Positions 22,128 to 30,721 of a stretch of DNA of 43,321 bases are shown in pieces. Where the stretch lies: contig LJCV01000295.1 in the NCBI GenBank assembly GCA_001298575.1, positions 1 to 43,321 of the forward strand, read 5' to 3'. Position 1 is the stretch's first letter. Every line of letters begins with the position of its first letter. Source of the stretch: Actinobacteria bacterium OK074. GTDB taxonomy: Bacteria > Actinomycetota > Actinomycetes > Streptomycetales > Streptomycetaceae. The notes under the pieces are model-generated. The model was not told the origin of the DNA, searched no databases, and worked only from the letters and a program-made list of their open reading frames with translations. Made by a program: the position numbers and the translations under genes.

Positions 22128-22676
22128 ATGGATATCAACGCACTGTTCACGGATGAGGGCCTCCGGGCCTTCACCGCCACCGTCCGCGACCAGCACGTTC
22201 GCGATGCCCAGCAGTACGGGCAGATCGCCGACATCGTGCGCCGGCGCCTGGAGCAGACGCCCATCGAGGGCGACCGCTGGATGGCCAAGAAGCTCCGCGC
22301 CTGGAAGGTGTCGCGGCAGCTCAGGGCCATGCAGAAGGCGTCCGGCGAGGCCGCGAGCAAGGCGGAGGCCCTGTACGCGACCTACGTCAACGAGGTCCTG
22401 GCGCTCCCGGAGCGCCGGGCGGTCGCGGAGGCCAAGAAGCTGGAGCGCAAGAACGGCCGCCAGGCCGCCGTCGGCGCGGCCGTCGCGAGCTCGCTGAACA
22501 AGACGGTGACCGCGCTCAACACCCCCCAGGAGCAGGCCCCGGGCGCGGTCCCGCAGGCGAGGCCGGCGGAGTTCGTGACCCCGGACAACCCCTGGAACCA
22601 GTGGCCGATGGCGGCCGGTGGTGAGCGGCCGACCAGCACGATCAACGACTACTTCGCGAAGGGAGAGCAGGGGTGA
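22128..22676 (+). CDS. Hypothetical helical protein, 182 aa
   Basis: A helical, charged protein. A coiled segment lies at about 10-100 ('RRRLEQTPIEGDRWMAKKLRAWKVSRQLRAMQKA'), then a Lys/Arg stretch, then a disordered Pro/Ala tail ending 'TINDYFAKGEQG'. AAGGAG lies 11 bases upstream of the ATG. It overlaps the next gene (GTGA) and so belongs to the same translation unit. No membrane segment. I do not recognise the family. It is conserved-looking in codon bias and lies between two large transfer genes. Confidence 0.7.
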   Translation: MDINALFTDEGLRAFTATVRDQHVRDAQQYGQIADIVRRRLEQTPIEGDRWMAKKLRAWKVSRQLRAMQKASGEAASKAEALYATYVNEVLALPERRAVAEAKKLERKNGRQAAVGAAVASSLNKTVTALNTPQEQAPGAVPQARPAEFVTPDNPWNQWPMAAGGERPTSTINDYFAKGEQG

Positions 22677-22876
22677 CGACGCCTCGGCAGACGCAAAACC
22701 GTGCGAAGCACTGGAACGGGCGGATCGCGGAAGCGGACACCGAGAAGGAGCGGGCCGGGGTCTGGTACGACGCGTGCCGGACCCTGGCCCGCCAGGCCGA
22801 ACGCGACGGCAAGCCGGACGTGTGGCGCAAGCTCACCGCCACGCTGCACGACTTCTACAAGAGCAACGGAGGGTGA
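22673..22876 (+). CDS. Small hypothetical protein, 67 aa
   Basis: The GTG start overlaps the previous stop codon. The protein is one charged helical domain ('HWNGRIAEADTEKERAGVWYDACRTLARQAER') with a single Cys. Its function is unknown. A 63-base nested dyad follows immediately (22907-22969), so this gene probably ends a transcription unit. Confidence 0.65.
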   Translation: MTTPRQTQNRAKHWNGRIAEADTEKERAGVWYDACRTLARQAERDGKPDVWRKLTATLHDFYKSNGG

Positions 22877-22906
22877 CGAAGTTCTTCTTCATCACCGCCT
22901 CCTCCC

Positions 22907-22969
22907 CACCGCCTGGAGCACCCCAAGGCGCGCGCGTGTCGTGCGCGCGCGAGGGTGCCCCAGGCGGTG
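22907..22969. repeat. 63-bp nested inverted repeat
   Basis: Outer arms CACCGCCTGG (22907-22916) and CCAGGCGGTG (22960-22969), middle GCACCC/GGGTGC, and an inner GCGCGCGC/GCGCGCGC pair around GTGTCGT. There is no T-run. It is longer than the other hairpins here and could be a strong terminator, an mRNA-processing site or a cruciform for DNA processing. Confidence 0.75.
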
Positions 22970-22999
22970 ACCGTCTGTCAACTCCGAGAGGGAGACGTC

Positions 23000-25588
23000 A
23001 TGGCCGACGACGACGGCCCCAACAACTTGATCCACTTCCCCCGCGTGGGCTACACGGCCCCTGCTGAACCCCCTGCGGAGACGCCCGGTCCGGCCCCGGC
23101 CGACGTGCCGTTCGCGGCCCCCGCCGACGTCTCCCCGGCACCCGCAGACGCCCCCGAAGCGTTTGCACCCGCGACGCGAACCTCTCCTCTGGACACGATC
23201 GCGGCCCTGCCCGAACCCGGTCTCGGGGCCCCGTTCACCGCCGACTCGGGGACCGCCACGGCCCCCGCTCCGGCGGGCGCGATGGTCCCGGCGACGTTCC
23301 GGTCCGAGGCCGGGCAGCCGGCCGCCGCGCCGCGCCTGGGCTCGCTGTCCCTGGCGGCGATCCTCGCGGTGTCGCTGGCGGCCATGCGCGGTATCCACTC
23401 CGCCGTCGCGACGGGCCGGGCCAACCGGGAGCAGCGTGAGGCGGTCGCGAAGACCGCGAGCACCGCCAAGGACGGCTCCTCCGGGGGCAGTTCGAAGAAG
23501 CAGGTGCAGCCCAGCCACGAGTACGGCCGCAAGTCCCTCCAGCGCGGTCCTGGCGGCCCGGGAGGCCGCTCCGGCGGCGCTGGTCCGGGCAGGTCCGGGC
23601 GGGGCGGCAGCGGGTCGTTCAGCGGCTCGGGAGGCCGGGGGCGCGGCGGGTCGACGACCCGGTCGCCCAGCGGTTCCGGCGGCGGCTCGGGCGGCGGGCG
23701 CGGACGCGGTCCGGGCTCCGGCTCGGGCGGCGGCGGAGGCCGCACCACCTCGCCCAAGAACGGCTCCGGGATCACCCCGCTCAAGCGCAACTCGCAGGGT
23801 GGCGGCCACAGCCTCAAGAAGAACCGCGGCCCCGGATCGTCCGGCGGATCGGGCGGTTCGGGAGGCTCCAGCGGCGGCGGAGGCGGCAGGAAGAACCGCG
23901 GCCCCGGCAGCGGCGGCGGGTCCGGCTCCTCCGGCGGCGGCTCCACCACGAACCGCAAGCGCGGCCCCGGCAGCACCGGGGCCGGCGGCGGCGGTTCGGG
24001 CGGCGCGGCCAAGAAGCGCGGACCGGGCTCCGGGACGGGAACCGGCAAGACGACGGGCCCCGGCACCAAGAGCCCCGGCAAGGGCACGGGCGGGAAGACC
24101 ACGCCCGGCACGACCAGCTCGAAGGGCCCCGGCACCGGCAAGGGCACGGGGACCGGCCCGAAGAGCGGGACGAAGAAGGCGCCGCGCGGAACGACCGGCC
24201 CGTCCGGGATCCTGCGCAAGAAGCCCGGCACCACCACCTCCGGCACCGGCCCCAAGACGAAGCCGAAGGGGAAGGGCAGCAGCGGCGCGGGCACCACGGC
24301 ACCCGGCAGCAAGCGCGGGAAGGGCAAGACCCGCTCCGGCAAGGGCGGGACCGGCCCGGCCTCGGTGCCCAAGACGCCGGGCGGGAAATCCCGCAAGGGC
24401 AAGAAGCTCACGCTCACGCCGGGCATCGCGCACGGCACGTTCGCGTCCTCGGTTAAGCAGGACTGCCGCTGCCGCAAGTGCCGGCGCTTCCACAAGGAGT
24501 ACAGCCGCAAGGTCCTCGGGGCGATGAAGTCCGCGGCCCGGGGCCGGACCACCTTCGGCGAGGCGGTGCACGAGACCGCTGAGAAGCGGCTCAGGCGCCG
24601 CCGCAAGAAGATGGGCCCGCCGGTCGTCACCAAGGTCAAGGTCAGGAAGCCGAAGAAGAAGACCGGCCCGAAGACCAAGACCCCCAAGCCCGGCAGCACC
24701 ACGCCCGCCGGGCCCGCCGCGAAGGCACCGGCCGGCCCGGCCGCGAAGGCGCCGACCCGCCGCACGCCCTGGTCCACGGCCAAGGCACGGGCCCGCAAGC
24801 GCGCCCGGATGCGCACCACCACGGTCCCCGCGCCCCGCCCGGCGCCGACGACCGGCACGACCACACCGCCCCCGCCTCCGGGACCGACCGGTCCTCCGGC
24901 AGCTGCACCGGCCCCGGCCGCGGCGGTCGCCGGGGCCGTCACCGCCCCGGCCCCGCCGGGCGGCGGCACGGTGCCGGGCACCGGCACGCCGCGCCTGTCG
25001 CCGTTCGAGGCGATGGGCATGGCGACGGCGGTGTCCGCTCCGGCTGATGCGATCACGGTCGAGCGGGCCGACTCCCCGGGGTCCGGCCCGTCCACGTCCG
25101 GCGCGGGCACTCCCGCTGCCGGTCCCCCGAGCACGAAGGAGAACAGCGTGAGTGACGCCTGGCTGACGAAGTGGGGCAGCGGCAGCGTCGCGGACATGGA
25201 CGCGCAGCACGAGACCGAGGTCACCCTCGACGACACGCTCGACGTCCTCGAGGAACTCACCGCCCAGTCGTTCAAGGCGCACGAGACCTGCAACAAGCTC
25301 TCCGCGAAGGCGCGGCAGATCCGGTACGAGCTGGACGAACTCGCCTCCGACCTGCGCTCCACGCACAACGTCATCGGCCGCCTGACCGGCGCCGCGATGG
25401 CGAAGCTGGCGGAGTCCATGGAGCTCCTGGCCCGCAAGGCCGACGAGATGGCCACCAAGTCCCTGACGGCCGCGGAGCTCTCCGAGAGCGCGGAGAACGC
25501 CATGTTCGACGCCTACCGGCCCCTGGTGCAGGCGACCGAGGACGCCGGCCTGCTCGTGCCCGCCGCCCGCGTCCACAACGAGAACTGA
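23000..25588 (+). CDS. Large basic low-complexity protein, 862 aa
   Basis: An unusual protein. A Pro/Ala N-terminus (1-105) precedes a single hydrophobic segment (about 113-130), then some 320 residues of Gly/Ser/Arg/Lys low complexity (about 155-475, 'GGSGGSGGSSGGGGG', 'KNRGPGS' and 'GTGKGTG' repeats). A Cys-rich knot near 488-497 ('CRCRKCRRF') is followed by a very basic Lys/Arg/Pro stretch and a Pro/Ala linker. From residue 717 there is a folded helical domain with coiled-coil character. The ATG at 23000 has GAGAGGGAGA upstream. A strong internal ribosome binding site precedes codon 717. The basic disordered tract could bind DNA or polyphosphate, or span the cell wall. The reading frame is unbroken with normal codon bias. 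Function unknown; position suggests transfer. Confidence 0.7.
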   Translation: MADDDGPNNLIHFPRVGYTAPAEPPAETPGPAPADVPFAAPADVSPAPADAPEAFAPATRTSPLDTIAALPEPGLGAPFTADSGTATAPAPAGAMVPATFRSEAGQPAAAPRLGSLSLAAILAVSLAAMRGIHSAVATGRANREQREAVAKTASTAKDGSSGGSSKKQVQPSHEYGRKSLQRGPGGPGGRSGGAGPGRSGRGGSGSFSGSGGRGRGGSTTRSPSGSGGGSGGGRGRGPGSGSGGGGGRTTSPKNGSGITPLKRNSQGGGHSLKKNRGPGSSGGSGGSGGSSGGGGGRKNRGPGSGGGSGSSGGGSTTNRKRGPGSTGAGGGGSGGAAKKRGPGSGTGTGKTTGPGTKSPGKGTGGKTTPGTTSSKGPGTGKGTGTGPKSGTKKAPRGTTGPSGILRKKPGTTTSGTGPKTKPKGKGSSGAGTTAPGSKRGKGKTRSGKGGTGPASVPKTPGGKSRKGKKLTLTPGIAHGTFASSVKQDCRCRKCRRFHKEYSRKVLGAMKSAARGRTTFGEAVHETAEKRLRRRRKKMGPPVVTKVKVRKPKKKTGPKTKTPKPGSTTPAGPAAKAPAGPAAKAPTRRTPWSTAKARARKRARMRTTTVPAPRPAPTTGTTTPPPPPGPTGPPAAAPAPAAAVAGAVTAPAPPGGGTVPGTGTPRLSPFEAMGMATAVSAPADAITVERADSPGSGPSTSGAGTPAAGPPSTKENSVSDAWLTKWGSGSVADMDAQHETEVTLDDTLDVLEELTAQSFKAHETCNKLSAKARQIRYELDELASDLRSTHNVIGRLTGAAMAKLAESMELLARKADEMATKSLTAAELSESAENAMFDAYRPLVQATEDAGLLVPAARVHNEN
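25148..25588 (+). CDS. Possible internally initiated product (C-terminal domain, 146 aa)
   Basis: In frame with the 862-residue protein, a GTG at 25148 is preceded by AAGGAG with 6 bases of spacing, as good a site as any in the region. The product ('VSDAWLTKWGSGSVADMD...') is exactly the folded helical end: an acidic start, then helices 'LDVLEELTAQSFKAHETCNKLSAKARQIRYELDELASDL' and 'AMAKLAESMELLARKADEMATKSL'. Like the next gene product it is a short helical protein. Either two products come from one gene, or an originally separate gene has fused to the low-complexity gene upstream. The choice cannot be made from sequence alone. Confidence 0.5.
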   Translation: MSDAWLTKWGSGSVADMDAQHETEVTLDDTLDVLEELTAQSFKAHETCNKLSAKARQIRYELDELASDLRSTHNVIGRLTGAAMAKLAESMELLARKADEMATKSLTAAELSESAENAMFDAYRPLVQATEDAGLLVPAARVHNEN

Positions 25589-25602
25589 GAGGAGATCAGC
25601 AC

Positions 25603-26049
25603 GTGAGCGACAACCTCCCCGCCATCCCGGGCATGAACAACGGCGTCGCCAACACCGGCAACGCCAGCAACGGCAACGGCTTCCTTGCCCTCGCGGGCCG
25701 GACCGCCAAGCTCGCCGCCTCCGCCCTCTTCCTCAAGGAGGGCATGCACCTGCTCCGCTCCCACATGCAGGCCAACGCCAACGCGGCCATGCGCCTGTCG
25801 GAGATGTGCGGCCAGGCCGAAGTCGAGCCCCAGTTCACCTCGATGATCGAGGACACCTCCACCGCCCTCACCGGCGTCGCGGAGGCATCCGGCGAGATGG
25901 TCAACGCCGCCGACGCCGTCGACACCGACGCCCGCGGCTTCAACGGCGCGCACGAGCGGGAGTACCGCCCCGGCTACGAAGCCTCCAACGGCTCCGGTGT
26001 CCGGCAGGCCAAGCCCGGCTTCTACCGGCGCTCCGGCCGCCGCCGCTGA
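25603..26049 (+). CDS. Hypothetical helical protein, 148 aa
   Basis: The GTG start has GAGAGGAG about 8 bases upstream and lies 14 bases after the previous stop, so the two are co-transcribed. An Asn/Gly-rich N-terminus (1-28) precedes an amphipathic to hydrophobic helix (about 29-60, 'LALAGRTAKLAASALFLKEGMHLLRSHM'), an acidic helical region, and a basic Gly/Tyr/Arg-rich tail ('EREYRPGYEAS...GFYRRSGRRR'). The layout of helices plus basic disordered tail may fit a structural partner of the 862-residue protein or the adjacent FtsK-like ATPase. I do not recognise the family. Confidence 0.7.
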   Translation: MSDNLPAIPGMNNGVANTGNASNGNGFLALAGRTAKLAASALFLKEGMHLLRSHMQANANAAMRLSEMCGQAEVEPQFTSMIEDTSTALTGVAEASGEMVNAADAVDTDARGFNGAHEREYRPGYEASNGSGVRQAKPGFYRRSGRRR

Positions 26050-26131
26050 CCCACCCCACCCCCAGCGCAGCAGGGACCGCGCCCACACCGGGCGCGGCCC
26101 CTGCTGCCCCTGCCCTCGAACGGAGGCTGTG

Positions 26132-28417
26132 TTGAGCACCATCGACCAGGCGGCGCCGACCGCCGACACCACCAAGAGCGTCCCGAGCCACGTCATCTAC
26201 CGGCGCGTCCTGGCCGAACGCACCTCCTACGCCCTCGCCGCCGCCGGAATGGCCGTCGGCCCCCAACTGGACGACAGCGCCTGGTCCTACCTCGCCTCCG
26301 GCGGCATCGGACTGGGCACCCTGGCCTGGCTGTACGCGAAGACGAAGGACCCCGACCAGGGCCTGGACACCATCACCCGCGCCCAGCGCGCGATCCCGTT
26401 CCTCACGGCCGCCGGCGCCTACGTGGCGAACCTGATCACCCCCGGCTTCAACTGGTGGGAGGTCGTCGCCCCGGCCGCGTGGGCGGGCCTGATGGGCTGG
26501 ATGGCGCCGCTCACCCGCAGCGCCGGCCTGGTCCTGGAGCTCAGCGAGCACCAGGCGCAGGCCGGCCCCGCCCGGGAGCTGACGTACACCGAGTTCCTCG
26601 CCGCGAAATGGGCGCAGGCCACCGGCGACGGCACCCGCCTGGTGTCCATCACCCCGTTCCGCGCCGACCGGCCCGACTTCGAGGCCGTCGTCGTCGCCCA
26701 GGCCGGGAAGGCGGTGCCCACCTTCACCGAGGTGCAGCTCGCCGCCGCGTTCGACTTCCCGGTCGGCACCGTCAAGATCCGCCCGGTGCAGGGCTCCGGG
26801 CCCGGCCGGATGCGGCTGGTCGCCCGCCCCACCTCCGAGGACGTTGAGGCTGTAGCCGAAGGCATCCGGGGCCTGTGGGATAGCGCGGTCTCCGCCCCGG
26901 GCAAGGCCGCCCCCGGCGTCGACCTGGTCAACTACCGGGCCGAACCGCACCGCATCGTGCTGCATGTCGCCGCCCCGCCGGGCAAGGAGATCCACCTGCC
27001 GCACCGGGCGATCTGCTCCGCGTTCGGCATCGACGACCCCTCCCGGCTGGTCATCGAGACCGACGGCATCCGCCAGGGCGTCGTCTCCATCTACAAGACA
27101 AACCCGCTGATGAAGGTCCGCAAGGCCACCGTCGAAGACCTGACGATGGACTCCAAGGGCCGTATCACCATCGGCGTCTGCCACGACGGCAAGCCCGCCC
27201 GGATGCGGCTGTGGGACCCCGAACTGGGCGCACTGCGCGGCATCACCGCCGGCGTCACCGGCGCGGGCAAGTCCGTCCTGCAGAACCTGATCCTCGCCGC
27301 GGAGAAGCGCTCCGGCGTCGTCTCCTGGGTCGGCGACGTCCAGGGCGGCATGTCGCTGCCCGAGGCGGAAGGCCGGGTCGACTGGTTCGCCAAGGGCCCG
27401 GTGGAAACGCTGCTGATGCTCACGGCCGCGCACGCGGTCATGAAGTACCGCGAGCGGATCAGCAACGAGATGGGCCGCGGGGACTTCGCCCTCGGGCGGC
27501 CGTGGCCGCTCATCAACATCACGCTGGACGAGATCAACCGGCTGCTGTCCCACCCGGACGAAGCGATGCGCAAGGCGACCGCCTACCTCATCGCCGACAT
27601 CCAGAAGACCGGCCGCAAGGTCGGCATCGGCATCCGGCTCGCCGTGCAGTCCCTCCACCTCAAGGACCTGGGCGACGACGACGCGATCCGCCAGCAGGGC
27701 AAGGTCGGTGCCCTGTTCCTCATGCGCACCGCCTCCTCCTCCACCAAGGAGATGGGCCTGGACGGCATCGCCCCGACCGGCTTCCAGATGGAGAACATCC
27801 CCGCCCGGATCTACGAGGACGGGCAGATCGAAGCCCTGTTCTCCGGCAAGGACGACGAGGACGGCGAGTCCACCGCGGGCATGGCGTACATGTTCCTCGA
27901 CGGGCGCGCCAAGTTCATGCGCACGTTCTTCGCGAGGAAGGTCGACGGCGTCTACCCCGACCTGATCGCCCTGTACGGCGACGAACCGGCGAACGGACTG
28001 ACCGAGGGCGAGGCCAAGGCCGCGCAGGCCGGGGCCGCGATCTACGGCGTGCGGCACACCAACCCGTACGCCGACTGCGAGACCCTCGCCCAGGCGTTCT
28101 CCGACGCACCCGGCAGCAAGCCCACGGCCGGCCCCCCGGCCGCCGACGCCGACGCCGACGGCGATGAGGCACCCGCCCCGTTCGACGCGCCGTTCGGCAT
28201 CCCGTTCGGGGACAGCGGTCCCGACCTCGGGGAGGAGCCCGGCCTCCAGGACCAGATCCTCGAACTGCTCGCCGACGGGCCCCAGCAGCTCAAGGACCTG
28301 CGCGCCGCGCTGCCCGGCTTCCAGCCCTCCAGCGTCAGCAACGCCTGCACCCAGCTCAAGGCGAAGGGCCTGGCCATCTCGCGCAAGCGCGGCCACTGGC
28401 AGCTCGCCGACAGCTGA
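26132..28417 (+). CDS. FtsK/SpoIIIE-type DNA translocase (TraB-like)
   Basis: A 761-residue ATPase. Two or three N-terminal membrane segments (about 45-100) are followed by a linker, then the FtsK motor with Walker A 'GVTGAGKSVLQNL' near 374-386 and Walker B 'PLINITLDEINRLL' near 459-472. A C-terminal winged helix (about 705-760, 'LELLADGPQQLKDLRAALPGFQPSSVSNACTQLKAKGL') resembles the DNA-reading gamma domain of FtsK and TraB. In Streptomyces, TraB is a hexameric pump that moves double-stranded plasmid DNA at hyphal tips after binding short repeats. In relaxase systems a similar ATPase acts as coupling protein. The TTG at 26132 is chosen because GGAGG lies five bases upstream; a GTG one codon earlier is possible. 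It is the central transfer motor of the region. Confidence 0.92.
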   Translation: MSTIDQAAPTADTTKSVPSHVIYRRVLAERTSYALAAAGMAVGPQLDDSAWSYLASGGIGLGTLAWLYAKTKDPDQGLDTITRAQRAIPFLTAAGAYVANLITPGFNWWEVVAPAAWAGLMGWMAPLTRSAGLVLELSEHQAQAGPARELTYTEFLAAKWAQATGDGTRLVSITPFRADRPDFEAVVVAQAGKAVPTFTEVQLAAAFDFPVGTVKIRPVQGSGPGRMRLVARPTSEDVEAVAEGIRGLWDSAVSAPGKAAPGVDLVNYRAEPHRIVLHVAAPPGKEIHLPHRAICSAFGIDDPSRLVIETDGIRQGVVSIYKTNPLMKVRKATVEDLTMDSKGRITIGVCHDGKPARMRLWDPELGALRGITAGVTGAGKSVLQNLILAAEKRSGVVSWVGDVQGGMSLPEAEGRVDWFAKGPVETLLMLTAAHAVMKYRERISNEMGRGDFALGRPWPLINITLDEINRLLSHPDEAMRKATAYLIADIQKTGRKVGIGIRLAVQSLHLKDLGDDDAIRQQGKVGALFLMRTASSSTKEMGLDGIAPTGFQMENIPARIYEDGQIEALFSGKDDEDGESTAGMAYMFLDGRAKFMRTFFARKVDGVYPDLIALYGDEPANGLTEGEAKAAQAGAAIYGVRHTNPYADCETLAQAFSDAPGSKPTAGPPAADADADGDEAPAPFDAPFGIPFGDSGPDLGEEPGLQDQILELLADGPQQLKDLRAALPGFQPSSVSNACTQLKAKGLAISRKRGHWQLADS

Positions 28418-28457
28418 CCCGCACCCACCACCCACTCACCGAAGGAAACCGATACCC

Positions 28458-28646
28458 GTGGCCCTGTCGATCTCCCTGGTCCTGCTCCTCGGCATCATCG
28501 TCTTCATCCTCGTGCGCACCGGCTACCAGCGGATCATGCCGGGCATCGCCGTCGCCCTGTTCGGCTTCTTCCTCGCCAGCACCGGCATCGCCCCCACGAT
28601 CACCAGCGCCGTCTCCTCCGTCACCGGATGGATCAGCAGCTTCTGA
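28458..28646 (+). CDS. Small membrane protein, 62 aa
   Basis: Almost wholly hydrophobic, with two membrane segments (about 3-20 and 29-50). The start GTG has GAAGGAAA upstream. Small membrane proteins directly after the translocase gene are usual in Streptomyces plasmids, where Spd proteins help intramycelial spread; this one fits that role by context. No motif identifies it further. Confidence 0.7.
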   Translation: MALSISLVLLLGIIVFILVRTGYQRIMPGIAVALFGFFLASTGIAPTITSAVSSVTGWISSF

Positions 28647-28689
28647 CCAGCCCGCCCGACCCCGCCGAAACGAGAAGGAGAACACGACG

Positions 28690-28893
28690 ATGAACCGACC
28701 CCTGGTGCTCCTGGTCGACGACGCCGCCGACGTCCTGGCGGCCAGCCCCGAGGCCCGCGCGCTCGTCAACGAGCTGCTGCGCACCGGCCGCCGCAACGGC
28801 CTGGTGGTCCGCTCCGAGGGCCGCCGGCCGCTGCCGCACTGGCAGTACCCGACGGCGGCCGCGCTCGAGGCCGCCGCCGACCGGCAGCAGTAG
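28690..28893 (+). CDS. Small hypothetical protein, 67 aa
   Basis: AGAAGGAGA lies upstream of the ATG. The protein starts with a hydrophobic strand 'PLVLLVDDAADVL' and continues with helical 'ARALVNELLRTGRRNGLVVRSEGRRP'. This pattern is like a fragment of a P-loop ATPase Walker B-sensor region (strand ending in Asp-Asp, then helix, then strand), but no Walker A is present. It may be a stand-alone accessory of the FtsK-like motor. Function unknown. A perfect 14-bp hairpin follows. Confidence 0.65.
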   Translation: MNRPLVLLVDDAADVLAASPEARALVNELLRTGRRNGLVVRSEGRRPLPHWQYPTAAALEAAADRQQ

Positions 28894-28915
28894 TCCCGCC
28901 CGCTCCCCCGCCCCT

Positions 28916-28948
28916 GCGCCCTCCCCGCCCACCCGGCGGGGAGGGCGC
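28916..28948 (+). terminator. Perfect hairpin
   Basis: Stem GCGCCCTCCCCGCC/GGCGGGGAGGGCGC (14 bp) with a 5-base loop, between co-directional genes. Confidence 0.8.
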
Positions 28949-28977
28949 CCCGCGTCTGCCCCGAAACGGAGATCACC

Positions 28978-29472
28978 GTGGACTTCGACCACATCACCCG
29001 CCCGCTCACCGACGCCGAAGCCAAGGCCGAAGCCGAGCGGATCATCGCCCGGTCCTTCCAGCCCGAGACGCCGGTGCGGCACATGCCGACGTCGTTCCGC
29101 GACAACACCCCGCTGCCCGCGTACGGCGACACCCCGCCCGTCCATCAGGACGACAAGCGGATCGTGCCCGCGTGGGCGGCCGGGATCGCGGTGGCCTCCA
29201 TCGGCGTCGGCGCCGGCATCACCGGCATCGGCTGCGGGGCCTGGCTCGTGCTCCAGGGCCTGGCCTCCGTCACGCTCTACGGCGTCCTCATGGTCACTCT
29301 GCCGTTCGCGGGCGTCGCCATGGTCGCCACCGCGATCGGCGGCGCGATCAACAAGGCCCGCAGCGCCGTCACGAACAACGTGTACGAGGCGCCCGTCGTG
29401 CAGAACACGCAGATCAACAACACCAGCAATCAGCGCGGGATGTTCTCCCGCACCCGCAACGACGTCCGCTGA
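28978..29472 (+). CDS. Membrane protein, 164 aa, Spd-like
   Basis: The GTG start has CGGAGA 6 bases upstream. A 60-residue polar N-terminus ('LTDAEAKAEAERIIARSF') is followed by two or three Gly/Ala-rich membrane segments (about 62-122), then a polar tail with repeated Asn ('NTQINNTSNQRG'). The layout resembles SpdB-type spread proteins of Streptomyces plasmids. Those act with TraB in moving plasmid DNA across septa. The assignment is by architecture and context. Confidence 0.7.
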   Translation: MDFDHITRPLTDAEAKAEAERIIARSFQPETPVRHMPTSFRDNTPLPAYGDTPPVHQDDKRIVPAWAAGIAVASIGVGAGITGIGCGAWLVLQGLASVTLYGVLMVTLPFAGVAMVATAIGGAINKARSAVTNNVYEAPVVQNTQINNTSNQRGMFSRTRNDVR

Positions 29473-29552
29473 CCCGGGCGCCCTGCCTCGTATCCGACAC
29501 CCCGCCACTCGTGCCGGGCTTCGGGTGCGGGACAGGCCGTCCGGCCTCGCGA

Positions 29553-29771
29553 TCAGTCGTAGTCGATCCAGATCCGGCCGTCGCCGTCGACCTCGGCACC
29601 CCGGATCTGCCCGTCGACGATCGCCCCGTTGATCGTCACCTCGACGTCCTCTTCCACGTCGATCCACAGCACACCGTCGTCGTCGGTGAACGCGGGCCAG
29701 ATCGTCCCGTCCGTGTCCACGACCTCTTCGAAGACGACTTCCTCCGGCTCATCGCGGGTGAACCACCCCAT
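29553..29771 (-). CDS. Small acidic protein on the opposite strand, 72 aa
   Basis: The only minus-strand gene inside the transfer region. The protein is strongly acidic ('DEPEEVVFEEVVDTDGTIWPAFTDDDGVLWIDVEEDVEV') with repeated D-G-x-(I/L)-W motifs ('DGTIWPAF', 'DGVLWIDV', 'DGRIWIDY') that suggest three short beta repeats. GGGGAGG lies about 9 bases upstream of the ATG. I do not recognise it. The acidic, DNA-mimic-like composition is notable but proves nothing. It may be an accessory gene inserted between spread genes. Confidence 0.65.
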   Translation of the reverse strand: MGWFTRDEPEEVVFEEVVDTDGTIWPAFTDDDGVLWIDVEEDVEVTINGAIVDGQIRGAEVDGDGRIWIDYD

Positions 29772-29862
29772 CGCAGCCGCCTCCCCTCTCCGGTCCTGTC
29801 GCACACAGCTTGGCCCACTCGCACGCTCCGTGAACACCGCATCGACAACAAGGAGTTGCCCC

Positions 29863-30645
29863 GTGCAGTCCAACGACAACACCCCCGGCCAGAACCGCCA
29901 GGAGCTCGCCTACCTCCCCGTGCCCTTCCCGAAGGCGCCGCCCAAGCCGCCGCGGTTCGCCGCGCTGCGCGACGGGCTGCGCGACTGGTGGACCCGGGCC
30001 TGGGATATCGACGGCGTCCTCTACGAGATGTGGGACGACGTCCTCAGCGCCCCCGAGGACGGGCCCCGGCACATGGCCCCCTGGATCCGCGCCGTCCTGA
30101 TGGCGGCCGGAGTGTCCTTCGTCGTCCTGATGGCCAAGGCCGCCGGCGAAGTCGTCCTCCAGGCGCTGCACCAGCTGCTCACCGCCGTGCCCAAGGTGCA
30201 GGTCGGCGTCGACACCTCCAGCGGCGTGGCCGCCGTCGTCGACCAGCCGGTGCGCACGTACATCGCACAGCACTCCGCCGGCCTCGCCGTCGAAGGCTCC
30301 ACCGTCTACACGCTGTGGCTGCTCACCGGCATCGTCGGCCTGGTCCTCGGCTACCTCTCCCGGAACAACGGCGTGCGCGCGATGTGGACCGCGTGGGGCG
30401 CGGCCACCGTGTTCATGGTCTGGACGACCACCCCGGCAGCCAGCCGCCCCATCGCGGCCGGGCTCGCCGTCCTCGCCTGGACGTTCCTGTCCGCGTTCGC
30501 GATGCGCGGCCTGACCCTGCGCCGCCGCGTCGTCGCCGGGCGCCCCGCGAAGGTCACCGTCAAGCCCGAGATCCACGTCCCCGTCCAGCCCCCGGCCCCG
30601 GCCGCCGAACAGCACCCGCACACCGGCTGCCCGTTCCGGGACTGA
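29863..30645 (+). CDS. Membrane protein, 260 aa, SpdB2-like
   Basis: The GTG start has AAGGAG 8 bases upstream. A soluble N-terminus (1-70) with 'LRDWWTRAWDIDGVLYEMWDDVL' precedes four membrane segments (about 72-95, 146-166, 173-192, 197-217), and a basic, Pro-rich cytoplasmic tail ends 'HTGCPFRD'. SpdB2-type proteins of Streptomyces conjugative plasmids have this layout and bind TraB and DNA. I infer the same role from architecture and its place downstream of the translocase. Confidence 0.72.
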   Translation: MQSNDNTPGQNRQELAYLPVPFPKAPPKPPRFAALRDGLRDWWTRAWDIDGVLYEMWDDVLSAPEDGPRHMAPWIRAVLMAAGVSFVVLMAKAAGEVVLQALHQLLTAVPKVQVGVDTSSGVAAVVDQPVRTYIAQHSAGLAVEGSTVYTLWLLTGIVGLVLGYLSRNNGVRAMWTAWGAATVFMVWTTTPAASRPIAAGLAVLAWTFLSAFAMRGLTLRRRVVAGRPAKVTVKPEIHVPVQPPAPAAEQHPHTGCPFRD

Positions 30646-30721
30646 CCTCCGGTCGCTCCGCCTGGTCCTCGCACACCCGCTTCCGGGTGGGCGAGGGCTG
30701 GACAGGCCGACCGGCCACCTC

